From: an uncultured Ruminococcus sp.
Lineage (GTDB): Bacteria > Bacillota > Clostridia > Oscillospirales > Acutalibacteraceae
Length of the DNA: 34,247 nucleotides
Assembly (NCBI GenBank): GCA_946414115.1
Contig: CAMKNF010000002.1
Coordinates: forward strand, 1-34,247
Reading direction: 5' to 3'
The notes below the pieces were generated by a model, which saw nothing but the letters and a program-made list of their open reading frames with translations, was not told the origin of the DNA and ran no database searches. Positions 13,342 through 22,185 of the stretch are shown one piece after another; the stretch's first letter is position 1, and each line of letters starts with the position of its first letter. A program made the position numbers and the translations under genes.

Positions 13342-13982
13342 TAAAGCTTGAAAAACTCAACAGAAACGAAGCCGTGCGCTACCTCGGCGGTTCGGGAATA
13401 GCTTTGAACTACCGAATGGACAGGCTTATGGACGAGTGCGAAAAGGAAATTATCGCAAAGTCAAGTCCGAAGTATCTTTATGTTGAAAGGGATTTACCTT
13501 TTGAGGAGCTTATGCAGGGCGAGGATATAAAAAATCACCTTGACGGCTGTGAAAAGGCAATTGTTATGTGCGCAACGCTCGGTGCGGAAATTGACAAAAT
13601 AATCAGAATAAATCAGATTTCCGATATGGCTAAAGCCGTTGTGCTCGACAGCTTTGCAAGCGTTGCAATTGAGCAGGTGTGCGCAAAATTTGACGAGATT
13701 ATTGCCGAAAAGTACGAGGGATATTTTCAGACCTTCCGATTCAGCCCCGGCTATGGCGATTACCCGATTGAGCTACAGAAAAGCGTGCTTTCAATGCTTG
13801 ACGCTCCGAGAAAAATCGGTCTTGCCACAAACGAAAACAGCCTACTCACTCCCACAAAATCCGTTACGGCGGTTATGGGACTTTCAAAAACACCGATTGA
13901 CCGCAAAAAACGAGGCTGTGCGGTGTGCAATATGCGTGACAGATGCAAATTCAGAAGAAACGGAGAACACTGTGGATTTTAA
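13338..13982 (+). CDS. Stand-alone methionine synthase activation-domain protein
   Basis: A 214-residue protein related to the C-terminal SAM-binding reactivation domain of MetH, like the separate activation protein of Thermotoga (TM0269). The diagnostic segment is RFSPGYGDYPIELQ (about 134-147), matching the SAM-binding RxSPGYGD motif, followed by SVTAVMGLS (about 175-183). Its likely role is reductive methylation of oxidised cob(II)alamin on the MetH protein encoded next. The C terminus carries four Cys (194, 197, 203, 212; CX2CX5CX8C), which could bind a metal or iron-sulfur cluster; this tail is absent from E. coli MetH. It overlaps metF by 4 bases and metH by 11 bases. Confidence 0.88.
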   Translation: MIKLEKLNRNEAVRYLGGSGIALNYRMDRLMDECEKEIIAKSSPKYLYVERDLPFEELMQGEDIKNHLDGCEKAIVMCATLGAEIDKIIRINQISDMAKAVVLDSFASVAIEQVCAKFDEIIAEKYEGYFQTFRFSPGYGDYPIELQKSVLSMLDAPRKIGLATNENSLLTPTKSVTAVMGLSKTPIDRKKRGCAVCNMRDRCKFRRNGEHCGF

Positions 13983-16356
13983 GGAATTTTTAGATTCAAA
14001 GGAGTTCGTTCTGCTCGACGGAGCAATGGGAACTCTCATACAGAAAAGCGGAGTTAAGTACGACTCCGTACCCGAAACATTGAATATCACTCACCCTGAA
14101 TTAATCGAATCCTTTCACAAGGCTTATGCCGAGGCAGGCTCGGATATTGTCTATGCAAACACCTTCGGTGCAAACGGCTACAAGCTAAAGGAAAGCGGTT
14201 ATTCGGTTGACGAGATTATAAAATCGGGCGTTGAAAACGCAAAAAAAGCCGTACTGGGTACGGACTGCCTTGTTGCGCTCGACATAGGCCCTATCGGTCA
14301 GCTTTTAGAGCCGGCAGGCTCGTTGAGCTTTGACTCTGCTTACGAATATTTCAAGGAGCAGATTGTTGCAGGACAGGATGCAGACGTTATCGTTTTTGAA
14401 ACGATGACCGACCTCTACGAGCTGAAAGCCGCCGTGCTTGCGGCAAAGGAAAACAGCGACAAGCCGATTATCGCAACGATGACTTTTGAGCGCAACGGAC
14501 GTACCTTTACGGGCGTTTCTCCTGCGGCAATGGCGGTAACTCTCACAGGACTCGGCGTTGATGCGCTCGGCGTGAACTGCTCTTTAGGACCTGACGAGCT
14601 TGAGGGCGTGGTAAGCGAAATTTCAAAATACACTGATTTACCGCTTGTAATCAAGGCGAATGCAGGATTGCCCGACCCCAACAGTAACGAGTACGATATT
14701 CTGCCCGATAAATTCGCAGATTGCGTTGCGGATTTGCTCAAATACGGCGTGAAAATTATCGGCGGCTGCTGCGGCACAACCCCCGAATATATAGTTGAAA
14801 TCAAGAAAATGCTTGCAGATAAAAGCTATCAGCCGCAGAAAAAGAGCGTTGACACAACCGTTTGCAGTGCCAGCACTGTGGTTGAAATCAACGGCCCGAG
14901 AATTATCGGCGAAAGGATTAACCCGACAGGCAAAAAGCTTTTCAAGCAGGCGCTTGTTGACAATAATATTGACTACATTCTCACTCAGGCTTTAAGTCAG
15001 GTGAGCGGCGGTGCGGAAATCCTCGACGTAAACGTAGGCCACCCCGAGATTGACGAGAAGAAAATGATGGTGCGTGTGCTCAAGGCAATCCAGAGCGTGT
15101 GCGACGCACCCTTGCAGATTGACTCCACAAAGCCCGACGTGCTTGATTCAGGCTTGCGCTACTACAACGGCAAGCCGATTGTAAACTCCGTAAACGGCGA
15201 GGAAAAGAGCCTTTCTACGGTACTCCCTCTCGTTAAAAAGTACGGTGCTTCGGTTGTCGGACTTACGCTTGACGAAAACGGAATCCCAAAGACTGCCGAG
15301 GGCAGATTTGAGATTGCAAAGCGCATTGTCAGCCGTGCCGAAAAGCTTGGAATCGACAGGCGTGACGTTTACATTGACTGCCTTACTCTCACCGTTTCAG
15401 CCGAGCAGGACGCCTGCCGTGAAACGCTGAAGGCGCTCCACAGGGTTAAAACCGAGCTTGGCTGTAAAACCTGTCTCGGTGTTTCGAATATCTCATTCGG
15501 TCTGCCGAACCGTGAGCTTGTCAACAGGACGTTCCTGACAATGGCTCTCGAAGAAGGTCTTGACCTGCCGATTATCAACCCGAATGTTGAGTCTATGACA
15601 GGCGCAGTTCGTGCCTACAGAGTGCTTTCGGGCATTGACAAAAACTCGGTTGAGTTTATTAACGCATACAATGACGCCGCTCCTGCGGTGACTTCCGCTC
15701 CGAAAAATACCGAGGTTGATATTTTCACCGCTGTGTACAACGGTCTGAAATCCGAGGGTGCGGCTGTTACGAAAAGACTTTTAGAAACCACCGATGCAAT
15801 GCAGATTGTAAACGAAATGCTTATTCCTGCGCTCGACAAAGTCGGTGATGATTTTGAGAAAAATAAAATTTTCCTGCCACAGCTCATTCAGAGTGCGAAT
15901 ACTGCGCAGGAGTGTTTTGAGGTAATAAAAAATCACATTTCAAAGACAAGTGGCTCGCCCGTCAGCAAGGGCAAGATTATCCTTGCAACGGTCAAGGGCG
16001 ACATTCACGATATTGGCAAGAATATTGTTAAGGTACTGCTTGATAATTACGGCTACACAGTTGTTGACCTCGGCAGGGATGTTGACCCACAGCTCGTTGT
16101 CGATACGGCTATTGAGCAGAACATCAAAATGATTGGACTTTCCGCTCTTATGACGACTACGCTCAAGAGTATGGAGGACACAATAAATCTTATAAGGCAA
16201 ACAAAAGAACTGCAAAACCCCGACGGCACAAGCAAATGCGTTGTGTTCGTGGGCGGTGCAGTTCTGACAGAAGATTACGCAATGAAAATCGGCGCCGATT
16301 ACTATTGTAAGGACGCCAAGGAAAGCGTTGATACGGCGAAGAGAGTGTTGGGTTAA
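13972..16356 (+). CDS. metH: B12-dependent methionine synthase lacking its activation domain
   Basis: A 794-residue enzyme that transfers a methyl group from 5-methyl-THF via cobalamin to homocysteine. Domains in order: homocysteine-binding barrel (about 1-285) with Zn cysteines Cys203 (GVNCS) and Cys266/Cys267 (GGCCGT); pterin-binding barrel (about 300-560; GERINPTG, DVNVGHPEID); B12 cap (about 580-660); Rossmann B12-binding domain (about 665-794) with GDIHDIG, where His679 coordinates cobalt. It is about 430 residues shorter than E. coli MetH because the activation domain is the separate upstream gene. The start is GTG 13972 with CGGAG at 13961-13965; the frame is open far upstream inside the previous gene, but that part encodes nothing MetH-like. 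The 3' end overlaps the convergent phosphoesterase gene by 4 bases. Confidence 0.93.
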   Translation: MDFKEFLDSKEFVLLDGAMGTLIQKSGVKYDSVPETLNITHPELIESFHKAYAEAGSDIVYANTFGANGYKLKESGYSVDEIIKSGVENAKKAVLGTDCLVALDIGPIGQLLEPAGSLSFDSAYEYFKEQIVAGQDADVIVFETMTDLYELKAAVLAAKENSDKPIIATMTFERNGRTFTGVSPAAMAVTLTGLGVDALGVNCSLGPDELEGVVSEISKYTDLPLVIKANAGLPDPNSNEYDILPDKFADCVADLLKYGVKIIGGCCGTTPEYIVEIKKMLADKSYQPQKKSVDTTVCSASTVVEINGPRIIGERINPTGKKLFKQALVDNNIDYILTQALSQVSGGAEILDVNVGHPEIDEKKMMVRVLKAIQSVCDAPLQIDSTKPDVLDSGLRYYNGKPIVNSVNGEEKSLSTVLPLVKKYGASVVGLTLDENGIPKTAEGRFEIAKRIVSRAEKLGIDRRDVYIDCLTLTVSAEQDACRETLKALHRVKTELGCKTCLGVSNISFGLPNRELVNRTFLTMALEEGLDLPIINPNVESMTGAVRAYRVLSGIDKNSVEFINAYNDAAPAVTSAPKNTEVDIFTAVYNGLKSEGAAVTKRLLETTDAMQIVNEMLIPALDKVGDDFEKNKIFLPQLIQSANTAQECFEVIKNHISKTSGSPVSKGKIILATVKGDIHDIGKNIVKVLLDNYGYTVVDLGRDVDPQLVVDTAIEQNIKMIGLSALMTTTLKSMEDTINLIRQTKELQNPDGTSKCVVFVGGAVLTEDYAMKIGADYYCKDAKESVDTAKRVLG

Positions 16357-17192
16357 TTTATTTTAACAACAGTTATTTCGGGGCAGTTATTCAATCTCAA
16401 AACTGGATAGGCGTCGCCCAATCCTGCGGAAATTATCATTTTCGTATTGTCAAAATCAAATTCGCCTTTGTCATATTTCGGAAAAAATCCCTGATTCGGA
16501 GCGAACACTCCGCCGACAAAGGGAATCTGAACAGCTCCGCCGTGAGTGTGACCGCACATTACCAAATCGACGTTGCTGTCCTGCATAATGCTCTCAAGGT
16601 ATTCGGGTTGATGATGAAGAAGAATTGAATAGCAGTTTTTTGAGTTTTCTTTAAAATTGTCCCAGAAATACCTTTCGGGAGTGTCGTAATCGGGTGCATT
16701 GTATTCGTAATACGGAAAGTCGGACATACCACCGAGCAGGATTTTTTCACCGTTAATTTCAAGCGTTACCGATTCATTGTCAAGGAGCTTTGCACCTGTC
16801 GAGTTAATGTCATTTCTGAAGTCGATTTCGTCTTTAAGAGCAAGCTCGTGATTGCCGAGTACGCAGTAGGTCGGTGCAATTTCGGCAAGCTGAGGCAAAA
16901 GCTCACGCATAACGTGGTCGTCGGCTGAATATTTGTTGACCATATCGCCGCCTACGGCTATGAAGTCGGGATTTTGTTCCTTGATTTTTGCAACAAGGTC
17001 AGAGTTTTTATCACCGTATTCCTTGCAGTGCAAATCGGAAATGAACACGAATCTTACTTGCGAGTTAATCTTATCGGAGCTTAACGAATAGTTCTTGATT
17101 TCAATAGTATTTGAACAGTACAGACCATAAATAATTGTTGCGACAGCGACGATAAGTACAGATAAAATGATGATTTTGAGCATTTTTTTCAT
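16353..17192 (-). CDS. Membrane-anchored metallophosphoesterase (YkuE/YaeI-like)
   Basis: A 279-residue protein with one N-terminal membrane helix (about 5-25) and an outward-facing calcineurin-like phosphoesterase domain. All dinuclear metal motifs are present in order: SDLHC (Asp53, His55), GGDMVN (Asp83), GNHE, LHHQPE and CGHTHGG. Relatives act on phospholipids such as UDP-diacylglucosamine-type or phosphatidate substrates; the substrate here is unknown. The start is ATG 17192 with GAGGTG (plus 17199-17204) 6 bases upstream; an in-frame ATG at 17246 would lie inside the promoter. It converges on metH. Confidence 0.88.
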   Translation of the reverse strand: MKKMLKIIILSVLIVAVATIIYGLYCSNTIEIKNYSLSSDKINSQVRFVFISDLHCKEYGDKNSDLVAKIKEQNPDFIAVGGDMVNKYSADDHVMRELLPQLAEIAPTYCVLGNHELALKDEIDFRNDINSTGAKLLDNESVTLEINGEKILLGGMSDFPYYEYNAPDYDTPERYFWDNFKENSKNCYSILLHHQPEYLESIMQDSNVDLVMCGHTHGGAVQIPFVGGVFAPNQGFFPKYDKGEFDFDNTKMIISAGLGDAYPVLRLNNCPEITVVKIN

Positions 17193-17230
17193 TTGCGACA
17201 CCTCGATTGAAACACGATTAACATAGAAGT

Positions 17231-17259
17231 ATTTTAAAATATACATTTTGTTTTGTCAA
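17231..17259 (-). promoter_or_regulatory. Promoter of the metallophosphoesterase gene
   Basis: On the minus strand TTGACA (plus 17254-17259), 17-base spacer, TAAAAT (plus 17231-17236), about 39 bases upstream of the start at 17192. Near-consensus. Confidence 0.7.
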
Positions 17260-17457
17260 ACAAAATAATGATTATCAAATCTGCAAGCTCAATGTAAAAA
17301 GTATGTATCATATATTGCCATTTTACGGTTTTTATGGTAAAATATATCTTTAGAAATTCTTATTGTGTTTATTGCGAAATTTGTCAGAATGTTGATTTAA
17401 TGTGCGAATTTTGTTTTTCTTTATTGCAGATTAAGGCATATTGGCTTTTCTTACTTT

Positions 17458-17488
17458 TTGACAGGATACAAGTATAATTGAATAAAAT
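17458..17488 (+). promoter_or_regulatory. Possible promoter of the polysaccharide operon
   Basis: A perfect TTGACA (17458-17463) and a perfect TATAAT (17473-17478) are both present but only 9 bases apart, so they cannot form one sigma-A promoter. TTGACA with TAAAAT (17483-17488, 19-base spacer), or TATAAT with a poor -35, are the options. The DNA lies 22-52 bases before the first gene, as expected for the operon start. Confidence 0.4.
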
Positions 17489-17509
17489 TATATTGAGAGG
17501 AATCGAGTT

Positions 17510-18742
17510 ATGGAACTGAAACCTTTTGAAAAAAAAGTTTGGCTGGCTTCTCCGACTATGCACGGAGAAGAACTGAAGTATATTACCGAAGCATATGAAA
17601 CAAACTGGATGTCAACCATAGGTGAAAATATTAACAACGCAGAGAAAATTGCGTGTGAGAAAATCGGTTGTAAATATGCAGTTGCATTATCCTCGGGAAC
17701 GGCATCACTTCATATGGCAGTTAAGCTTGCCGGAGTAAAGCCGGGAGATAAGGTTTTTTGTTCTGATATGACATTTGACGCAACGGTAAATCCTGTTGTT
17801 TACGAAGGCGGAGTACCGATATTTATTGACACTGAACGTGATACGTGGAATATGGATCCGATAGCGTTGGAAAAGGCTTTTGAACTTTATCCTGAAGTAA
17901 AGGTTGTTGTAGTTGCTCACCTTTACGGTACGCCTGGTAAAATTGATGAGATTAAGGAAATATGCGAAAATCACGGAGCGGTAATAATTGAAGACGCTGC
18001 TGAATCATTCGGAGCAACATATAAAGGAAAACAGACAGGTTCATTCGGAAACTATAACTGCATAAGCTTTAACGGTAATAAAATAGTAACGGGAAGTACC
18101 GGAGGTATGCTGCTGACAGACAGCCTTGATGCTGCGAATAAGGTGCGAAAGTGGTCTACTCAGGCTCGTGAACAAGCGCCGTGGTATCAGCATGAGGAGC
18201 TTGGATACAACTATCGAATGAGCAATGTAATTGCCGGAGTGGTTCGTGCACAGATTCCGTATCTTGAAGAGCACATTGCTCAAAAGAAAGCGATATATAT
18301 GAGATATAAGGAAGGGTTTAAGGGATTGCCTGTTACAATGAATCCGTATGATGAGGAGAATTCCGAACCGAATTTCTGGCTGTCCTGTATGCTGATTGAT
18401 AAAGACGCAATGTGTAAACAAGTCAGAAGTGAAACCGAGTCACTTTATGTCAGCGAACCGAATAAAAGCTGTCCTACAGAAATTCTTGACAAACTTGCGA
18501 AATATAATGCAGAAGGTCGTCCGATATGGAAGCCGATGCATATGCAGCCCTTTTACAGAATGAATAGCTTTGTTACAAGAAACGGAAACGGCAGAGCTGC
18601 AACAAATGCTTATATAAAGAGCGAGTTCGTTGATATAGGAAAAGATATATTTAACAGGGGTTTGTGCTTGCCAAGTGACAATAAAATGACTGCTGAACAG
18701 CAGGATATGATTATAGCTATTATCAGAAGTTGTTTTGAGTAA
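17510..18742 (+). CDS. DegT/DnrJ/EryC1/StrS-family sugar aminotransferase (PglE-like candidate)
   Basis: A 410-residue PLP enzyme that aminates a nucleotide-linked keto-sugar. Visible are the substrate and PLP site SSGTASLHMA (61-70), DAAESFG with Asp162, and the Schiff-base lysine Lys191 in SFNGNKIVTGSTGG. It is first in the cluster and is followed by PglC-like and PglD-like genes, so the likely reaction is making UDP-4-amino-4,6-dideoxy-GlcNAc, the PglE step toward di-N-acetylbacillosamine. The 4,6-dehydratase (PglF) that would supply the substrate is not in the window. GAGAGG at 17495-17500 supports the ATG. Other amino sugars remain possible. Confidence 0.88.
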   Translation: MELKPFEKKVWLASPTMHGEELKYITEAYETNWMSTIGENINNAEKIACEKIGCKYAVALSSGTASLHMAVKLAGVKPGDKVFCSDMTFDATVNPVVYEGGVPIFIDTERDTWNMDPIALEKAFELYPEVKVVVVAHLYGTPGKIDEIKEICENHGAVIIEDAAESFGATYKGKQTGSFGNYNCISFNGNKIVTGSTGGMLLTDSLDAANKVRKWSTQAREQAPWYQHEELGYNYRMSNVIAGVVRAQIPYLEEHIAQKKAIYMRYKEGFKGLPVTMNPYDEENSEPNFWLSCMLIDKDAMCKQVRSETESLYVSEPNKSCPTEILDKLAKYNAEGRPIWKPMHMQPFYRMNSFVTRNGNGRAATNAYIKSEFVDIGKDIFNRGLCLPSDNKMTAEQQDMIIAIIRSCFE

Positions 18743-18762
18743 CATTTAATCGGGAGGCAGAA

Positions 18763-19404
18763 ATGAATAATAAGCATAAGCCGTATGGCATTTATGAGAA
18801 ATACATAAAAAGACTGCTGGATATTATTTTTTCCTTTTTTGCTTTGGTCTTATTAAGCTGGCTTTATCTTATAATAGCAGTTCTTGTCAGAATAAAACTG
18901 GGCAGTCCCGTTATTTTTACTCAGAAACGCCCGGGAAAAGATGAAAAAATTTTTAAGCTTTACAAGTTTCGAACTATGACTGATGAAAGAGATGAAGACG
19001 GTAAACTTTTGCCTGATGAGGTTCGATTGACTAAATTCGGTAAGATTCTTCGAAAAACAAGTTTAGATGAATTGCCCGAGTTGTTTAATATCTTAAAGGG
19101 TGATATGAGTATTATAGGACCACGTCCGCTGCTTATAAAGTACTTGCCATTGTACAACGATAAGCAGAAACGCCGCCATGAGGTTCGACCGGGACTGTCG
19201 GGATATGCACAGGTGAATGGACGTAATACGATTTCATGGGAACATAAATTTGAGATGGATGTTGAATATGTTGATCATATCACGTTTTTGGGTGACGTAA
19301 AAATTTTGTTTAGCACGATAATTAAAGCTTTTGTGAAGCAGGAGGGAATTTCTTCTTCAACCTCTGCAACTATGGAAGAATTTAAAGGAACATCGGTAAA
19401 CTAA
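18763..19404 (+). CDS. Small phosphoglycosyl transferase initiating the repeat unit (PglC-like)
   Basis: A 213-residue membrane enzyme that transfers a sugar phosphate from a UDP-sugar to undecaprenyl phosphate. One N-terminal re-entrant or membrane segment (about 17-44) is followed by the cytosolic catalytic domain: KFRTM (68-72), the nucleophile pair Asp102-Glu103 in LDELPELFN, GDMSIIGPRP (113-122) and RPGLSGYAQVNGRN (142-155). The size fits the minimal PglC class, not the long WcaJ/WbaP type. With neighbouring PglD- and PglE-like genes, the preferred sugar is probably di-N-acetylbacillosamine. GGGAGG precedes the ATG. The stop overlaps the next start (TAATG). Confidence 0.9.
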   Translation: MNNKHKPYGIYEKYIKRLLDIIFSFFALVLLSWLYLIIAVLVRIKLGSPVIFTQKRPGKDEKIFKLYKFRTMTDERDEDGKLLPDEVRLTKFGKILRKTSLDELPELFNILKGDMSIIGPRPLLIKYLPLYNDKQKRRHEVRPGLSGYAQVNGRNTISWEHKFEMDVEYVDHITFLGDVKILFSTIIKAFVKQEGISSSTSATMEEFKGTSVN

Positions 19405-20009
19405 TGAAAAAATTATTAATAATAGGAGCAAGTGGTCACGGAAAAGTAGTGGCTGATATAGCTAAAAAGAATAAATATGATGATATTGCTTTTTTAGATG
19501 ATAATGAAGACCTTTATAAAGGCGGAAATTATAAGATAGTTGGTAAATGCAGTAGATTTGAAGAATTCGACTGTGACATGTTTGTTGCAATAGGTAACGC
19601 AGAAATCCGCGAACGCTTGCAAAATATGTTGGAAGAAAAAGGTAAAAACATTCCTGTCTTGATACATCCTAACGCAGTTATTGCAGAAAATGTGTCTGTC
19701 GGAGCAGGAACAGTTATTATGCCAGGAGCTGTTGTTAATCCTGACAGCATAATTGGGAAGGGCTGTATTATTAATACCTGCTCTTCAGTTGATCACGATT
19801 GCATAGTTGAAAATTTTGCTCATATATCTGTCGGCGCTCATTTGGCGGGAACTGTTACTGTAGGTGAAAAGACATGGGTAGGAATTGGAGCTGTTGTAAG
19901 TAACAATCTGAAGATTGCCGATAATTGTATGATTGGTGCCGGAGCAACGGTAATTCATAATATAGAGGAGAGCGGAACATACGTTGGTGTTCCGGCAAAG
20001 AAAATATGA
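19404..20009 (+). CDS. NeuD/PglD-type sugar O/N-acetyltransferase
   Basis: A 201-residue acetyltransferase. The N-terminal nucleotide-sugar-binding Rossmann part starts MKKLLIIGASGHGKVVAD. From about residue 85 there is a left-handed beta-helix of hexapeptide repeats (VSVGAGTVIMPGAV, IIGKGCIIN and others), with the catalytic base His131 in SSVDHDC and the acetyl-CoA region GAGATVI, ending in VGVPAKKI. In the Pgl pathway this enzyme acetylates the 4-amino group to give UDP-di-N-acetylbacillosamine, matching the aminotransferase two genes upstream. The gene overlaps both neighbours (TAATG at 19402, ATGA at 20006). Confidence 0.9.
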   Translation: MKKLLIIGASGHGKVVADIAKKNKYDDIAFLDDNEDLYKGGNYKIVGKCSRFEEFDCDMFVAIGNAEIRERLQNMLEEKGKNIPVLIHPNAVIAENVSVGAGTVIMPGAVVNPDSIIGKGCIINTCSSVDHDCIVENFAHISVGAHLAGTVTVGEKTWVGIGAVVSNNLKIADNCMIGAGATVIHNIEESGTYVGVPAKKI

Positions 20010-21082
20010 AAATCCTTATTTTAGCAAATTATGATGTAGGACTTTATCAGTTTCGAAAAGAGCTTATACAGGAACTTCTGAAATGTAATGAGGTGATTAT
20101 TTCACTTCCGTATGGAGATTTGGTTGTACCGCTAAAAACTATGGGGTGCAAATTTATTGATACACCGCTTGAACGGCGTGGAATAAATCCGATAACAGAC
20201 ATACATTTAATTAAAAAGTATTTTACTATTCTAAAATCAGAGAAGCCTGATTTAGTTATTTCCTATACAATTAAACCTAACATATACGGAGGGTTTGCTT
20301 GTCGTAGATTGAAAATTCCTTATGACATGAATATTACAGGATTGGGCACTGCTTTTGAAAATGATGGAATTTTGAAAAGGCTTGTTACTTATATGTATAA
20401 GTACTCCTGTAAGAGAGCTCATACAGTGTATTTTGAAAATTCTGAAAATAAAAAGATTTTCATAGATGAGCGTATTGTAAAAAGTAATCAAGCCTGCCTG
20501 CTCAGCGGAGCTGGAGTAAATTTGGAACATTACTCTCTTGCCGAATATCCTGAAAAAACAGAACCGGTTAAGTTTTTATTTATGGGTCGTGTTATGAAAG
20601 AGAAGGGGATTGAAGAGCTGTTTGCTGCTATGGATAGATTATATGAAGAAGGATATAAATGTGAGTTGGATATTTTAGGCGGTTATGAAGAAAATTATGA
20701 AGCTGCTATTCACAGTTATGAAAATAAGGGTTGGATGAAGTATCACGGATATATAAAAGATGTAAGACCTTTTATCAAGCAGGCCCATTGCTTTGTACTT
20801 CCGTCGTGGCACGAGGGTATGGCGAATACTAATCTTGAATGTGCGGCAATGGGCAGACCTGTAATCACAAGCAATATTCACGGTTGTATGGAGGCCGTCG
20901 AAGACGGTGTGAGCGGATATTTGTTTGAATGTAAAAATGTTGACAGCTTGTATGAAAAAATGAAGCTGTTTACAGAATTGTCATATGAGCAGAGAAAAAA
21001 TATGGGACTTGCAGGAAGAAAACGGATGGAAGAGATTTTTGACAAGAAAAAGGTAGTTGCAAAAACAATAGAAAACCTGTAA
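20006..21082 (+). CDS. GT4-family glycosyltransferase (PglA-like)
   Basis: A 358-residue cytosolic GT-B enzyme, probably adding the second sugar to the lipid-linked initiating sugar. The N domain begins MKILILANYDVGLYQFRKEL and the acceptor-side segment includes KPNIYGGFACR (about 90-100) and NITGLGTAF (about 109-117), which match PglA-type transferases. The donor domain has FMGRVMKEKG (about 192-201) and the E-x7-E pair Glu270/Glu278 in HEGMANTNLECA. It is translationally coupled to the PglD-like gene by ATGA. The donor may be UDP-GalNAc by analogy with Campylobacter PglA (inference). Confidence 0.87.
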   Translation: MKILILANYDVGLYQFRKELIQELLKCNEVIISLPYGDLVVPLKTMGCKFIDTPLERRGINPITDIHLIKKYFTILKSEKPDLVISYTIKPNIYGGFACRRLKIPYDMNITGLGTAFENDGILKRLVTYMYKYSCKRAHTVYFENSENKKIFIDERIVKSNQACLLSGAGVNLEHYSLAEYPEKTEPVKFLFMGRVMKEKGIEELFAAMDRLYEEGYKCELDILGGYEENYEAAIHSYENKGWMKYHGYIKDVRPFIKQAHCFVLPSWHEGMANTNLECAAMGRPVITSNIHGCMEAVEDGVSGYLFECKNVDSLYEKMKLFTELSYEQRKNMGLAGRKRMEEIFDKKKVVAKTIENL

Positions 21083-21100
21083 TATAAAGGAGGCAGATGA

Positions 21101-22165
21101 ATGCAGAACGCAGACGTTAAACCGCTGGTTAGTATTATAGTTCCTGTTTATAATGTAGAACAATATCTGCCGCAGTGTCTTGACAGCATTGTAAATCAGA
21201 CCTATGAAAATATTGAAGTTATTTGTGTTAATGACGGTTCACCTGATAACAGTATAAAAATTTTAGAAGAGTATGCTTCAAGAGATTCAAGAATTAAAGT
21301 TGTTTCTCAAAAAAATCAGGGGTTGTCCGGAGCAAGAAACACAGGTATTAAGTATGCTTCCGGAAAATACATAATGTTTGTGGACAGCGATGACTGGATT
21401 GATCTTGATACTTGTCAAGTGGCAGTAAATGCAGCAGAAACAAATGATGCAGATTTTGTTTTTTGGTCTTATGTTCGTGAATTTGAAAATGATTCTAAAG
21501 AAAAACTTATGTTTTGGGATGATGGAACTGTTTTTGACGAAAAAACTGTAAAGTCGCAATTGCATCGTAGGTTATGCGGGTTGTTGGGAGAGGAGCTATC
21601 TCACCCTGAATATGCTAACGCAATAGAAACAGCATGGGCAAAGTTATATTTAGCGTCTGAAATAAAAAACAACGATGTTAAATTTGTTGATACAAAGGAA
21701 ATAGGTACCGAAGACGCTCTATTTAATTTATATGCGTTAGGATATGTAAAAAAAGGTTACTATATACGAAAATGTTTGAATCATTATAGAAAGACGAATT
21801 CTGTTTCACTAACTTCAAATTACAGTAGGCGTTTATATATCTGTTGGCAGAGACTTTTTGACCTTATGCAACAGTATATTGGTGAAAACGATTTATCTAA
21901 AGAATATGAAGACGCGTTGTCAAATCGTATTGCATTAAGTATATTGGGCTTGGGGCTGAATATTCTGTCCTCAGATTTCAGTGCAAAGAAAAAGAAAAAA
22001 CTTATTAAAGAGATAATTACGTCTGACAGATATAAAGAGGCTTATAAAAAGCTTGAATTTAAGTATTTTCCGCTACACTGGAAAATATTTTATGCATTTG
22101 CAAAAGCAGGAAACGCAACAGGGGTATATATGCTGCTCAAGGTGATACAGAGAATTATTAAATAA
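21101..22165 (+). CDS. GT2-family glycosyltransferase
   Basis: A 354-residue inverting transferase of GT-A fold. VSIIVPVYNVEQYL (10-23) and VICVNDGSPDNS begin the nucleotide-sugar domain. The metal-binding DxD is Asp95-Ser-Asp97 in FVDSDDW. ETAWAKLY (about 180) and GTEDALFN (about 205) are acceptor-side landmarks of the EpsJ/CpsJ-like subgroup. The C-terminal about 100 residues are basic and helical and may touch the membrane. AAGGAGG at 21087-21093 gives a strong start. Donor and linkage cannot be read from the sequence. Confidence 0.88.
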   Translation: MQNADVKPLVSIIVPVYNVEQYLPQCLDSIVNQTYENIEVICVNDGSPDNSIKILEEYASRDSRIKVVSQKNQGLSGARNTGIKYASGKYIMFVDSDDWIDLDTCQVAVNAAETNDADFVFWSYVREFENDSKEKLMFWDDGTVFDEKTVKSQLHRRLCGLLGEELSHPEYANAIETAWAKLYLASEIKNNDVKFVDTKEIGTEDALFNLYALGYVKKGYYIRKCLNHYRKTNSVSLTSNYSRRLYICWQRLFDLMQQYIGENDLSKEYEDALSNRIALSILGLGLNILSSDFSAKKKKKLIKEIITSDRYKEAYKKLEFKYFPLHWKIFYAFAKAGNATGVYMLLKVIQRIIK

Positions 22166-22185
22166 GGGAAAAGGTAAATTACATA

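Noticed and set aside
13639..13971. Upstream extension of the metH frame
   Set aside because: It lies wholly inside the activation-protein gene in another frame and gives no MetH-like sequence; the GTG at 13972 has a good ribosome binding site.
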